Positions 17,455 through 26,835 of a stretch of 64,000 nucleotides of DNA are shown in pieces. The stretch's first letter is position 1, and the number at the start of each line of letters is the position of its first letter. The DNA lies in NCBI RefSeq assembly GCF_000733775.1, contig NZ_JPOE01000002.1, forward strand, positions 930,001 through 994,000, in the 5' to 3' direction. The notes under the pieces are model-generated. The model did no database searches, was not told the origin of the DNA, and saw nothing but the letters and a program-made list of their open reading frames with translations. The DNA comes from Thiomonas sp. FB-Cd (GTDB taxonomy: Bacteria; Pseudomonadota; Gammaproteobacteria; Burkholderiales; Burkholderiaceae_C). A program made the position numbers and the translations under genes.

Positions 17455-18399
17455 ATGGATTCACGTCGACCGCTCGATGCACTGGCGATTGGCCTCATGC
17501 TTGTGCTTTGCCTGGTCTGGGCCATGCAGCAAATTGCACTCAAGGCAACCGCTGCAGACATCGCGCCGATCCTGCAAATTGCCCTGCGCTCGGGATTCGC
17601 CGCAGTCCTGGTGAGCGTGCTCATGGCCGTGCGGGGAACACGCCTGTCGTTCGTCGACGGCTCGTGGCGAGCGGGACTGGCGGTGGGAGGGTTGTTTGCC
17701 CTGGAGTTCCTGCTCGTGAGCGAGTCGTTGCGTCACACCTCCGCGGCGCATCTGGTGGTCTTCCTCTACACGGCACCCGTGTTTGCCGCGCTGGGCCTTC
17801 ACTGGAAGCTGCCCTCCGAGCGGCTGGCCCCACTGCAGTGGCTCGGCATCACGTTGGCGTTTGCCGGCATTGCGGTGGCTTTCCTGAGTGGGCACCAGCG
17901 TCAAGTCGAGGCCGCACATGGCCAGGTGCTGCTGGGCGACTTCCTTGCACTGCTGGCTGGTGCCGCCTGGGGCACCACGACGGTGGTCGTGCGTGCGACC
18001 GGCTTATCCCGGCTGGCGGCGGCGCAGACCCTGCTGTACCAATTGGCCGGGGCATTCGTGCTCCTGCTGGCCGGTGCCTTCTTGCTGGGTCAAACAACAT
18101 TCCATCCAACACCGCTGGCTTTGGGCGCCCTGGCGTTCCAATCGGTGATTGTGTCGTTTGCCAACTTCCTGGCGTGGTTCTGGCTGCTGCGCCACTATCT
18201 GGCGTCTCGGCTGGGCGTCCTCTCGTTCATGACTCCGCTGTTTGGCATCGTGCTGGGAGCATGGCTATTGGGTGAGCCGATCAGTCCCGGGTTTCTGACC
18301 GGGACATTGCTGATTTTGCCCGGCATCGTCCTTGTCAGCGGATACGGGTGGCTCAGGCAATGGGCTCGCGTCTTCACTGCATCGAGCCGGCGCGGGTAA
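17455..18399 (+). CDS. EamA/DMT family transporter
   Basis: A 314-residue membrane protein with ten predicted helices in two EamA repeats, about residues 12-145 and 165-300. Motifs such as ALRSGFAAVLVS, HTSAAHLVVFLYTAPVFAAL, GDFLALLAGAAWG and LSFMTPLFGIVLGAWLLGE are typical of drug/metabolite transporters that export amino acids or related metabolites. It is divergent from the AraC regulator gene at 16541-17347, a common regulator/exporter pairing. The last 15 residues are polar. Confidence 0.9.
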   Translation: MDSRRPLDALAIGLMLVLCLVWAMQQIALKATAADIAPILQIALRSGFAAVLVSVLMAVRGTRLSFVDGSWRAGLAVGGLFALEFLLVSESLRHTSAAHLVVFLYTAPVFAALGLHWKLPSERLAPLQWLGITLAFAGIAVAFLSGHQRQVEAAHGQVLLGDFLALLAGAAWGTTTVVVRATGLSRLAAAQTLLYQLAGAFVLLLAGAFLLGQTTFHPTPLALGALAFQSVIVSFANFLAWFWLLRHYLASRLGVLSFMTPLFGIVLGAWLLGEPISPGFLTGTLLILPGIVLVSGYGWLRQWARVFTASSRRG

Positions 18400-18736
18400 A
18401 GCACCATCCGACGCGACGCCGCTCGCGATGTTGCGCCCTGGGTCGCCAGCACGGCGACTTTCGCGTTTGGACGCCGCTGCCACGCATTCGCTCTCAACAG
18501 CGGCCTGCCTGCCGAGGATCGGGACCTTCGGAACAGCGCTCGAGACCGCTGGTGAATTTGCCGGGTGCTCACTCCGGCCGCGCGCGGCTTCGTTGATGGG
18601 GCTGCAACGCCCGGCGTCATACACATTCGCATACAACTGCGTTCAGTTCCCTGTCGCCAGATGCACCGCCGAACCCGTTATGGCCCGCACAGCATGCTGC
18701 ATGTCTTCACCACAAAGGCAACCAAGGAACCGCATC
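18400..18736. other. intergenic stretch with no recognised feature
   Basis: No gene or clear structure was seen in these 337 bp. The ribosome site for the next gene (AAGGAAC, 18724-18730) lies at its end. Confidence 0.5.
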
Positions 18737-19081
18737 ATGACCCCCTTTTCGACCCGATTGAACACAATCCTGCTTGGCTTGCTGACGCTCGCTGCAATCC
18801 TCGCCGCCGCCAGTGCGCATGCCGAAACCGCCTGGGAACGCGCCCACCCGCGGCGCGACCAGGTGCTGGACCGCACCCAACATCTCAACCAGCGAATCGC
18901 CCGCGAGCGCCGGGAACGCGAACTGACGCCAGGGCAGGCGCACGCCCTGCACGGCGAAGTCCGCCAGACGCGACTGGAGCAGGCCGCCATGTCGCGTGCC
19001 AATGGCGGCTTCATCACCAAGTCCCAGCAAGCGGGCCTGAACCAGCAGGAGAACGCCATCCGCCGCAGCATCCGTCCGTAG
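18737..19081 (+). CDS. small secreted helical protein (hypothetical)
   Basis: A 114-residue protein. A signal peptide (LLGLLTLAAILAAASAHA) is followed by a charged, mostly helical mature part: WERAHPRRDQVLDRTQHLNQRI, ELTPGQAHALHGEVRQTR, ITKSQQAGLNQQENAIRRSI. This layout is common in small proteins of unknown function in Burkholderiales, where Q/R-rich repeats such as GQA-x-LH and NQQEN recur. The ribosome site AAGGAAC lies 6 nt before the ATG. It precedes the DUF1800/DUF1501 pair by 170 bp; no functional link is known. Confidence 0.75.
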   Translation: MTPFSTRLNTILLGLLTLAAILAAASAHAETAWERAHPRRDQVLDRTQHLNQRIARERRERELTPGQAHALHGEVRQTRLEQAAMSRANGGFITKSQQAGLNQQENAIRRSIRP

Positions 19082-19254
19082 GCGATCCCTGCATCAGTGT
19101 CCGCGGCCAGTGCATCGCCGATGGCCTCACGCATCCGTCGATTGACGCGCCTGACTTTCCACGGTGCAGGACGCCACCTCGCAGAGACACGCGATCACCC
19201 ATTGGCACGTTTTTGCGCCCCGGCCTGACCGCCGGGCTTTCCGGGAATGAACTG

Positions 19255-21009
19255 ATGAGAAAATCTTCCATCCACCCGCAACGCACTGGTCGCCTTGCGG
19301 GCTCCTTGTGGGCACTGGCCGCGTCGGGGGCATTGGTCCTTGCCGGCTGTGCGGCGCAGGCCGCACCCCTGGGTTCCGCACCGGGTGTGACGTCGGCTCA
19401 GCACGACGCTGCCGTCTTGAATACGGCCGCGCGCCTTCATCCCGTCGCCTTTCTTGACCGCATTGGCTGGGGGGCAAGCGCTGCGCAATTGCAGGAGCTT
19501 TCCCGCGTCGGAGCCACCCGCTTTCTGGACGCGCAGCTGCGCCCCGACCCCGGCCCGGTCCTTCCAGCCGAGGTGCGTCAGCAAATCGCCGCCCTGCAGT
19601 GCACGCAGCCCCTGAATCAGCTCATTCCCCCGCTCGTGCGGCAGATGCAAGCCATTCAGCAAGCCAGGCATGAAGGCCAGGCCATCAACGCCCAGCAGGC
19701 ACAGGCCGCGCTTCAGGCGCTGAATCAGCGCAAGAACCAGCTCACTCAGGAAGCGATGACCCAGCAACTGCTGCTGGCGGTGTACGCCCCCAATCAGTTG
19801 CAACAGCGCCTGACCTGGTTCTGGCTGAACCATTTCAACGTGTTCCGCGGCGGCAACATCGGCCCCATGATGGCTGACTACACCCAGCACGTCATCGCGC
19901 CGCGGGCGCTGGGCCCTTTCCGCGATCTGCTGCAGGCGACCATGTTTTCGCCGCAGATGCTGCTTTATCTGAACAACGCGCAAAACGCTCGCGGCCACGT
20001 CAACGAAAACTACGCGCGCGAGGTCATGGAGTTGCATACGCTGGGCGTGGGCGGCGGTTACACGCAAACGGATGTGACCAATCTGGCGCGCGCCCTCACC
20101 GGCCTGGGCGTGGACCTCGGTGAGCGCCCGGTGCACGTGCGCCCCGCCCTGCGCAATGAACTGTGGCAACACGGCCTGGTCGTCTTCAATCCGGCGCGCC
20201 ACGATCCCGACCCCAAGGTCGTGCTCGGCCACGTGCTGCAGGGACGTGGGCTTGAGGAGATCGAACAGGTCATCACCCTGCTCGCCGACGATCCGGCTAC
20301 GGCGCGGCATGTGAGCATGGAGCTCGCCCAGTATTTTGTCGGCGACCGCCCCGACCCGGCGATGGTGAACGCGATGGTGCAAACCTGGGCGCGCACGCGG
20401 GGCAACATGGCCGCCGTCATGCGCACCATGCTGACCAGTCCGCAATTTGCTGCAAGCCTGAGCGCGCCCCAGTTCAAGGACCCGATGCGCTATGTCGTAT
20501 CGGCCGCGCGCGCCAGCTTCAGCGGGCGCATCATCACCAACACTCAGCCACTCATCGGCATGCTGTACAGGCTCGGCGAACCCCTGTACGGACGGCAAAC
20601 ACCCGACGGCTTTGCACTGAGTGGAGCCACCTGGGACAGCCCGGGCCAGCTGACCACGCGCTTTGAAGTGGCACAGCAAATCGGCGCTGGCGCCCCGGCG
20701 TTGTTCGGCCCGCCACCGCCCTTCCTGCGCACGCGCTCCGTAGCCGACCCCGCGAACGCCGCCGGCACCATCGGTGAGCCGGGCTCGGCCATGGCCGGGG
20801 CGGGGGCCATGCTCACGCAAGGTGCGGCGCAGCGCAGCGTGCCGCCCAAACTGCCGCGACGCCCTCCGCCTGATCTGGCTCGCAGCACGGTCTTTCTCGC
20901 AGCTGAGCCCGATCTGGGACGGAGCACGCTGGAGGCCCTGGCTCAGACCAACCAGCGCATGCGCTGGAACGCGCTGTGGCTGTCATCACCCGAGTTCATG
21001 AACGACTGA
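19255..21009 (+). CDS. DUF1800 family protein, putative lipoprotein
   Basis: A 584-residue protein with a lipoprotein-type signal (ASGALVLAGCAAQA). The body matches DUF1800: FLDRIGWGASAAQLQEL near the N-terminus, LTWFWLNHFNVFRGG, HVNENYAREVMELHTLGVGGGYTQ, DVTNLARALTGLG, and PMRYVVSAARAS near the C-terminus. DUF1800 genes almost always precede a DUF1501 gene, as here (17-bp gap). The pair is thought to act in the cell envelope, but no activity is established. A Pro- and Gly-rich insert lies at about residues 480-540. Confidence 0.88.
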   Translation: MRKSSIHPQRTGRLAGSLWALAASGALVLAGCAAQAAPLGSAPGVTSAQHDAAVLNTAARLHPVAFLDRIGWGASAAQLQELSRVGATRFLDAQLRPDPGPVLPAEVRQQIAALQCTQPLNQLIPPLVRQMQAIQQARHEGQAINAQQAQAALQALNQRKNQLTQEAMTQQLLLAVYAPNQLQQRLTWFWLNHFNVFRGGNIGPMMADYTQHVIAPRALGPFRDLLQATMFSPQMLLYLNNAQNARGHVNENYAREVMELHTLGVGGGYTQTDVTNLARALTGLGVDLGERPVHVRPALRNELWQHGLVVFNPARHDPDPKVVLGHVLQGRGLEEIEQVITLLADDPATARHVSMELAQYFVGDRPDPAMVNAMVQTWARTRGNMAAVMRTMLTSPQFAASLSAPQFKDPMRYVVSAARASFSGRIITNTQPLIGMLYRLGEPLYGRQTPDGFALSGATWDSPGQLTTRFEVAQQIGAGAPALFGPPPPFLRTRSVADPANAAGTIGEPGSAMAGAGAMLTQGAAQRSVPPKLPRRPPPDLARSTVFLAAEPDLGRSTLEALAQTNQRMRWNALWLSSPEFMND

Positions 21010-21026
21010 CTCCCTGGGAGATCACC

Positions 21027-22235
21027 ATGCAACGTCGACATCTTCTGCAAGCTGCTGCGCTGTCGCTGGCGGCGCCCACGGCCCGGCTCTGGGCCGCGCC
21101 CGTGCCCGGTGGGCCCAAGTTCATCCTGGTGTTCCTGCGCGGCGCCTACGACGCGACCAATGTCCTGGTGCCTTACGCCAGCGACTTCTATTACGAGGCA
21201 CGCCCGCACATTGCCGTACCGCGCCCGGGCACCGGCCCCGACGGCGCAATCCGGCTCGATGCCGACTGGGCGCTGCACCCGGCGCTGCAAGCGAGCATGC
21301 TGCCGCTGTGGCAGGCGGGCCAGCTGGCGTTCGTGCCGTTTGCCGGCACGCGCGACATGACGCGCAGCCACTTCGAGACGCAGGATCACATCGAGCTCGG
21401 GCAGGGACCGCAGACCCGCGACTTCAACAGCGGTTTTCTCAACCGACTCGTGCAGCAGCTCGGAAACCGCACGAGGCCCATGGCCTTCACCGCGCAACTG
21501 CCGCTGTCGCTGCGCGGGGCCGAGCGCGTGCCCAACATGGCCATGGGCCAGATTGCCCGCAGCGGCATCGACACGCACGAGCAAACGCTGCTGGAGCACA
21601 TGTGGGGCCGCACCCCGCAAGCCGCCTCGGTTCGTGAGGGCTTTGCCGTGCACGCCACGGTGATGCGCGACATGCAGGCCTCGGACTGGGAAGCCGAGAT
21701 GATGGCTGCCAGTCGCGGGGCCATTGATCCGCGCGGTTTCGTCGCCGAGGCCGCGCGGGTGGGCGGCCTCATGCGCGCAAGCTTCGACATGGGTTTCATC
21801 GACGTCGGCGGCTGGGATACGCATGTGAACGAAGCCGCTGCCAACGGCGCCAAGGGTCAACTCGCCGCGAAGCTCGGTGATCTGGGCCAGGGTCTGGCTG
21901 CCCTGGCTCATGCCATGGGCCCGGCCTGGCGCGACACGGTGGTCGTGGTGCTGAGCGAGTTCGGGCGCACGTTTCGGGAAAATGGCAATCGCGGCACCGA
22001 CCACGGCCACGGCACGGTCTACTGGGTGCTGGGCGGTGCCGTGCGCGGCGGGCGCATCGTCGGCGAGCAAGTCACGCTGTCTCCCGGCACCCTCAACCAG
22101 AACCGCGATGCCCCGGTGCTCACCGAAGACCGCAACGCGCTCGGGGGCCTGTTCGCTCGCCTTTGGGGCTTGAGCGCCCAACAGGTGCAAGCCGTATTCC
22201 CGGGCAGCACGGCGCTGGACTTGCGCCTGGTTTGA
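21027..22235 (+). CDS. DUF1501 family protein (sulfatase-like, Tat-exported)
   Basis: A 402-residue protein starting MQRRHLLQAAALSLAAPTA, a twin-arginine-like signal. The fold is of the alkaline phosphatase/sulfatase type: KFILVFLRGAYDATN near the start, MTRSHFETQDHIE, FIDVGGWDTHVNE, and the metal-binding end VVVLSEFGRTFRENGNRGTDHGHG. It is paired with the preceding DUF1800 gene. The start at 21027 has GGGAG upstream; an earlier in-frame start overlaps the DUF1800 gene and would hide the signal peptide. The substrate is unknown. Confidence 0.88.
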   Translation: MQRRHLLQAAALSLAAPTARLWAAPVPGGPKFILVFLRGAYDATNVLVPYASDFYYEARPHIAVPRPGTGPDGAIRLDADWALHPALQASMLPLWQAGQLAFVPFAGTRDMTRSHFETQDHIELGQGPQTRDFNSGFLNRLVQQLGNRTRPMAFTAQLPLSLRGAERVPNMAMGQIARSGIDTHEQTLLEHMWGRTPQAASVREGFAVHATVMRDMQASDWEAEMMAASRGAIDPRGFVAEAARVGGLMRASFDMGFIDVGGWDTHVNEAAANGAKGQLAAKLGDLGQGLAALAHAMGPAWRDTVVVVLSEFGRTFRENGNRGTDHGHGTVYWVLGGAVRGGRIVGEQVTLSPGTLNQNRDAPVLTEDRNALGGLFARLWGLSAQQVQAVFPGSTALDLRLV

Positions 22236-22386
22236 CGGCGACCCGGCACGCCTCGAGTCCGTCTCGTCGCCGTGCGACGACCGCAGGGCTCGGACATCCG
22301 CCAGCCCGCCAGACTGCCTTGTCTTGCCAACATGGGTGCGCACTGCGCCGGTTCCGGGCCTCTCGACCAACCCTTGCGGGCCTTTG

Positions 22387-22394
22387 ACCTAGAC
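22387..22394. repeat. target-site duplication, left copy (ACCTAGAC)
   Basis: Identical 8-bp copy at 23854-23861; together they bracket the IS4-family element. Confidence 0.9.
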
Positions 22395-23853
22395 CCAATA
22401 CTGTTCAGATAGAGTGTAATCAGCGATAATTCGTCCTCATTGAGACTTGGATGATGGCGGGGCATGGCTAGAACACGCAAGACGCTTGCAGCGCAGGTGG
22501 ATGTGGCGCACCTGATCAGCGCAGGCGTGCTCGCCAGCGTGTGTCCGCGGGCGCTGATTGAGGAAGTGCTGAGCGAGACAGGCCGAGCCAGTCAGCGTGA
22601 GCGTCTATTACCTGCACCGGCGGTGGTGTACTACGTGATGGCCTTGGCGCTGTGGCGCGAAGCGCCTTTGGAGGAAGTGCTGCGGGTGGTCTGCGAGGGC
22701 CTGCAATGGCTGGGTGGGGTCGAGCCGGTGCGGTCCAAGCCAGCAAATCGGCGATTTCGCAGGCGCGCACGCGGCTGGGCGCCGAAGTCCTGCATCGGTT
22801 GGCCCAGCGGGTGTTGCGACCGCTCGCTCAGCCCGGGGCGCCGGGCGCCTGGTATCGCGGACTGCGCGTGATGGCCTTGGACGGAAGCTGCATGGATGTG
22901 GCCGACGAGGCGGCCAACGCCGACTATTTCGGCTATCCCGGTGCTGCCCGCGGCCAGAGCGCCTTTCCACAGGCGCGGCTGCTGGGCCTGGTGGAGTGTG
23001 GAACCCACGCGGTGGTGGCCGCCGACATTGCGCCCTATCACCAGAGCGAACGTGCCATGGCCAGCCAACTACTGCCTGGGAAGTTGACGCCAGACATGCT
23101 GGTGCTGGCCGACCGCGGCTTCTACGGATTCAAGCTCTGGAGCCTGGCGTGCGCCACCGGCGCCAAGCTGGCCTGGAGAGTGCGATCCACGATCAAACTG
23201 CCGCTTGAAAAGACGCTGCCCGACGGCTCCTATCTCAGCACGGTGTTCGACAGCGGCGACCCAACGCGCGCGCGCACCGGGCAAACCGTGCGGGTCGTCG
23301 ACTATGCGTTGAGCGGCTCGGCCACGCCCACGCAGGACCGCTACCGACTGGTCACCAACATCCTTGATCCCGAGGAGGCTCCCGCGCTCGAACTGGCCGC
23401 GCTCTACCACGAGCGCTGGGAAGTGGAGAGCGTCTTCGCCGAATTCAAGACGCACCTGCGCGCCAACAGCACCGTTTTGCGCAGCAAGACGCCGGAGCTG
23501 GTCAAGCAGGAACTGTGGGGACTGCTTCTGGCGCATTTCGCGATTCGCCAGCTCATGGCGCAGGCCGCCTGGCCGCGCGGGCTCGATCCGGATCGCCTGA
23601 GCTTCACCCATGCGGTGCGTGTGATCAAGCGAAAGATGCCGCAAGCTGCGGCCATTCCCCCCTGAGCGCCTGCCCCACTGGCGCGACGCGCTGCTGGAGG
23701 AAATCGCCCGCGGCCGCTGCGTGAGCAGCCGAGGACGAACCAATCCGCGAGGCGTCAAGCGCAAGATGAGCAACTACCCCTTGCGCCGTCGCGGCGAAAC
23801 CCTCCATCAACGCCATCAGCCGCAACCGATCCTCCGTATCTGAACAGTATTGG
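22395..23853 (+). mobile_element. IS4-family insertion sequence, 1459 bp, with 17-bp perfect inverted repeats
   Basis: Both ends are readable: CCAATACTGTTCAGATA at 22395-22411 and its exact inverse TATCTGAACAGTATTGG at 23837-23853. The 8-bp target duplication ACCTAGAC occurs at 22387-22394 and 23854-23861. The single gene inside has the IS4 Y(2)R(3)E(6)K signature. The element landed on the stop codon of the DUF2252 gene (minus strand), leaving the stop intact. Intact ends and duplication suggest a fairly recent insertion. Confidence 0.95.
22464..23843 (+). pseudogene. IS4-family transposase with two frameshifts
   Basis: Three frame segments together make one DDE transposase. Segment 1 (from 22464) is the IS4 N-terminal domain (RALIEEVLSETGRASQRERL, VVYYVMALALWREAPLEEVL). 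At about 22725-22740 the frame must shift to continue as VQASKSAISQARTRLG. Segment 2 holds the catalytic residues: MALDGSCMD, LVLADRGFYGF and YHERWEVESVFAEFK (Y-2-R-3-E-6-K). At the C6 run 23657-23662 a second shift is needed; with five Cs the frame continues as PERLPHWRDAL to VKRKMSNYPLRRRG and ends at the TGA 23841-23843 inside the right inverted repeat. As given, no full-length transposase can be made, unless the shifts are programmed or sequencing errors. Confidence 0.88.
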
Positions 23854-23861
23854 ACCTAGAC
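23854..23861. repeat. target-site duplication, right copy (ACCTAGAC)
   Basis: Pairs with 22387-22394. It contains the stop codon of the interrupted DUF2252 gene (TAG on the minus strand, 23858-23856). Confidence 0.9.
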
Positions 23862-24042
23862 CCGCAAGCCGCCGTCGTCGTATGCCGCGGCAAAGGCCTT
23901 CCAGTCCGCCACGCACGCCTGCGCGCAGTCGTGTGCCGCGGCGATCAGGTTCCGACTCCATTTGCGCCCAATCGCAAAATCCTGCAATGCGTCTGCAGTC
24001 GCCGATCCGCCCCGGCCACTGCTGCGCAACTGCGCCCACGCC

Positions 24043-24170
24043 TTGACCTCCTCCCCGCCCTTGGCCTTTGGCCACCGCTTGCGCGGGAAGGACGGAGATT
24101 CCTACGGCGCTCAGGTGCGGCATTGAACCGTCCCTGAGTCGCTTCGGTGGGTTCCTGCTGCTGGCGGCCT
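24043..24170 (-). ncRNA. putative omega RNA of the second TnpB element
   Basis: Inferred from the family rule that the guide RNA covers the 3' end of tnpB and the right end. The stretch contains GCGCCGTAGGAATCTCCGTCC and ends GGCGGGGAGGAGGTCAA. The guide would start with GGCGTGGGCGCAG (24042 downward), that is, the downstream half of the DUF2252 empty site, and the matching target motif would be TTGAC. The 5' limit is arbitrary. Confidence 0.45.
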
Positions 24171-25409
24171 GACTGCACCACTCACTTCACAGGCGATCCG
24201 GGCTGCGGTTTCCCACCCAGCGCAAGCGTGCGCCATGTCCTGCCCTTCGTCTCGCAGTTTTTGCATCCCGCGAGAAAGGATATTGATCGCGCCGACAAGG
24301 TCAGCATGATTCGCGTAGCCACACGCGACGCACTTGAACTGCGCCTGGGTGCGGCGATTATCGGCCGCGATGTGGCCGCAGCATGGGCAGGTGCGGCTCG
24401 TGTTGTGCGGTGGCACGGCCATGAGATAACCGCCGCTCCACTGGACCTTGTAGTCCAGTTGGCGGCGGAACTCGAACCAGCCTTGATCGAGGATGGATTT
24501 GTTGAGTCCGGACTTGGCCCGAACATTCGTCCCCGGCTTCTCGGTTGTGCCTGCTGCGGACTTGGACATGTTCCTCACCTGCAAGTCCTCGATACACACC
24601 ATCGCGTGGTTTTGGCTGATCGTGGTCGTGGCCTTGTGCAGGAAGTCGCGCCGGGCATTGCCGATCCTCTGGTGGAGTTTTGTGACTTTGGCCTTCGCTT
24701 TCCTCCAGTTCTTGCTGAACTTCACCTTGCGGCGCATCGCTCGCTGGTACCGCGCAAGCCGCACCGCGTGCTTCCCGAAACTGCCCAGCGGCGCCAGGAA
24801 TGTGCCGTTGCTGAACGTGGCAAAGCGGGCCACGCCCACGTCGATGCCCACGGCATCGCCCTTCGGCATCGGCTGCTCGACCTCACGTTCGGTCTGGATC
24901 GACACAAACCATTTGCCTGCGCTGAAACTCACCGTGGCGTTGCGCACCGCACCGAGCACGTCCCGGCTGTTGCGGTAGCGCAGCCACCCCAGCTTGGGCA
25001 GAGCGATGCGGCTGTTGGCCTGATCGAACTTGATCTGTTTCGGGTCCGGGTAGCGCAAGCTGTCGTGCTGGCCCTTCTTCTTGAATCGCGGAAAGTCCGC
25101 GCGCCTGGCGAAGAAGTTGGTGTAGGCGCGTTCCAGATCCTTGAGCGCCTGTTGCAACGGATGCACGGGCGCCTCGGCCAGCCAGGGTGCCCGGCGCCCT
25201 GACGGCAGCGGCGCGCCGTTACGCCATGCCGTGAGTTCCTTGCACAGCCCGGCGTAGCCGAGCTTTTGCTCACCCCGCTCGTGGCGGGCCTTTTGCAACG
25301 CCAACGCCTCATTAAACACGACCCGGCACGCGCCCGCGAAGCGGCGCATCTGGCGCTGCTGCTGACCGTTTGGACGAAGTTCGAACTTGAACGCCTGGAG
25401 TCGCTTCAT
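24111..25409 (-). CDS. tnpB: TnpB RNA-guided nuclease / IS605-type OrfB
   Basis: A 432-residue TnpB starting MKRLQAFKFELRPNGQQ. The RuvC residues are present: Asp in AVGIDVGVARFATF, Glu in VCIEDLQVRNMSKS, and the last Asp in YANHADLVGAINIL. The zinc ribbon is TCPCCGHI ... KCVACGYA. It is only distantly like the TnpB at 1385-2674 and belongs to another subgroup, judging from the ends and the RuvC surroundings. The in-frame extension to 25442 is rejected because family proteins start at MKRLQAF. The gene appears intact and sits in the minus orientation inside DUF2252. Confidence 0.93.
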   Translation of the reverse strand: MKRLQAFKFELRPNGQQQRQMRRFAGACRVVFNEALALQKARHERGEQKLGYAGLCKELTAWRNGAPLPSGRRAPWLAEAPVHPLQQALKDLERAYTNFFARRADFPRFKKKGQHDSLRYPDPKQIKFDQANSRIALPKLGWLRYRNSRDVLGAVRNATVSFSAGKWFVSIQTEREVEQPMPKGDAVGIDVGVARFATFSNGTFLAPLGSFGKHAVRLARYQRAMRRKVKFSKNWRKAKAKVTKLHQRIGNARRDFLHKATTTISQNHAMVCIEDLQVRNMSKSAAGTTEKPGTNVRAKSGLNKSILDQGWFEFRRQLDYKVQWSGGYLMAVPPHNTSRTCPCCGHIAADNRRTQAQFKCVACGYANHADLVGAINILSRGMQKLRDEGQDMAHACAGWETAARIACEVSGAVRPPAAGTHRSDSGTVQCRT

Positions 25410-26835
25410 GACTGGGTTAATGTACAGCTTATGCGGCGCCACTTCAAGACCAACAAGGATGCCTGTGGCATCCGCGCTTTACTTCCCCACCCCGAACGGC
25501 GAGGCTTGTCGCGCATCGGGTCAATTGCCCCATCGTGTGCATGATCCCTTCGAGCTCGCCCAGCGACTGACTCGAGCGGTCCAGCACAACCCGGTCTTCC
25601 GAAGGCTGCAGGCCGCGCAGGACATACGACTGCCTTTTCCACTTCAGCGGCTGCAGGAAAGCCATCGACACCGCCTGCATGCGCCGCTGCACGCCGACAA
25701 CGCGATGCGCATGCGTGGCCCACTCGGGCTGGCGCGTGGCGACATGCCCGCTGAGCGCTGACGGCAATGCCTGCTTGAGGTCGAGCAGATAGTTCGCATC
25801 GGGCGACCCCTTGCCCTGCACCAGGATGACGTAACGGTTGACGCCCAGACTTCCCGTGCCTGCGATGCGCCTGGCCACATCCAGGACCGTATAGAACTCC
25901 GGATGCGGCTGGCTCGCCGCGAACGCCTCCAGCAAGGCAGACACGCTTGAGCGCTGTTCGGCGTCAGCGGGAAGGGCCTTCTTGCCATCCAGCCGCAGCA
26001 ACCGGCGTTTTCCCCTGCGCACGGTGCGCGTGTCCAGATGCGCCGGGCGCGCGCGGCGCTGCAGGTCATCGAGCAACCGCCGCACAGGCCCATGCGCCGT
26101 TTCGCGCTCCACCCAGCGGGCCTTGCCGTCGAGGATGGCCTGGCTATAGGCGTCCACGAAACCCCGGCACAGATGCAGCGCGTCGTTCGCGCTGGCATGC
26201 AGGGTTTCGGCGCCGACCAGAATGCTGGTGATGATGCGCACGAGATCAAGGGTGACGGGCCCCAGCAGGGCCTCATCAAAATCATTGAGATCGAAATACA
26301 CCAGGCGGTTGTCGCCCTTGTAGCTGCCGAAGTTTTCCAGGTGCAGATCGCCGCACAACCAGGCGGCCGGCGCCTTGGTGAAAAGCTTGGTTGTCGGCAG
26401 CCGGTCGTAGAAGAGGTGGCAGCTTCCACGCAGGAAGGCGAAACTGTTTTGCCGCATGGCGCGGTACTTCAGCGCCAGGCGCTCCGGATCACGCCCGGCG
26501 TTGAAGGCGCGAATCGCGCTGACAGGGTCAATCATCGTGGGCGCTTCCGAGGATGGTGGCGAGGTCTGGCCCGCATGGCGCGGGCGCTTGCAGCGCCATG
26601 CGCAGCCGGGGATTGGAACACTCCCGGCCCGCCATGCGGCATTGTGTGCGCACGAAGCCAACGGATCAAGACCTTTCCAGGCGAATGCCTCCAGGACTCC
26701 GCGTGGATTGACGGCCGTCGGCGGCAGCGGACCGGTGCATCGGCCGGGATCCCGCGGCAGGCCCGTGGGCTGCGTCGGTTAATCTTGCAAAAAACGGCGA
26801 CCAAAAGGACACTCCAAGCCGGGTGGAGACAAGAC

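Larger units (their letters stand above)
24043..25519 (-). mobile_element. stand-alone tnpB element inserted in the DUF2252 gene
   Basis: The 1477-bp element lies on the minus strand. The left end follows the target TTGAC (25524-25520) and starts CCGATGCGCGACAAGCC. The right end finishes GGGCGGGGAGGAGGTCAA at 24043; its last five bases are the reverse complement of the target. Both boundaries are fixed by the restored DUF2252 reading frame. No tnpA is present. The right end contains an insertion relative to the compact hairpin usually seen in such elements (CCGTCCTT ... GGCGGGGAGG). Confidence 0.92.
23856..26535 (-). pseudogene. DUF2252 family protein, split by a TnpB element
   Basis: The N-terminal part runs from ATG 26535 (MIDPVSAIRAFNAGR) to 25520. 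The C-terminal part runs from 24042 to the TAG at 23858-23856 (WAQLRSSGRGGSATADAL ... RKWSRNL). Between them lies the TnpB element 24043-25519. Joining TTGAC (25524-25520) to GGCGTGG (24042-) gives GQLTAWAQLRSSGRGG, the expected family sequence. The two parts sum to 1203 bp, exactly 401 codons. DUF2252 motifs include RGSCHLFYDRL, AWLCGDLHLENFG and FDLNDFDEALLGP, a kinase-like (APH-type) core of unknown function. In the interrupted form translation runs about 22 codons into the element, ending HRHPCWS. Confidence 0.9.
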
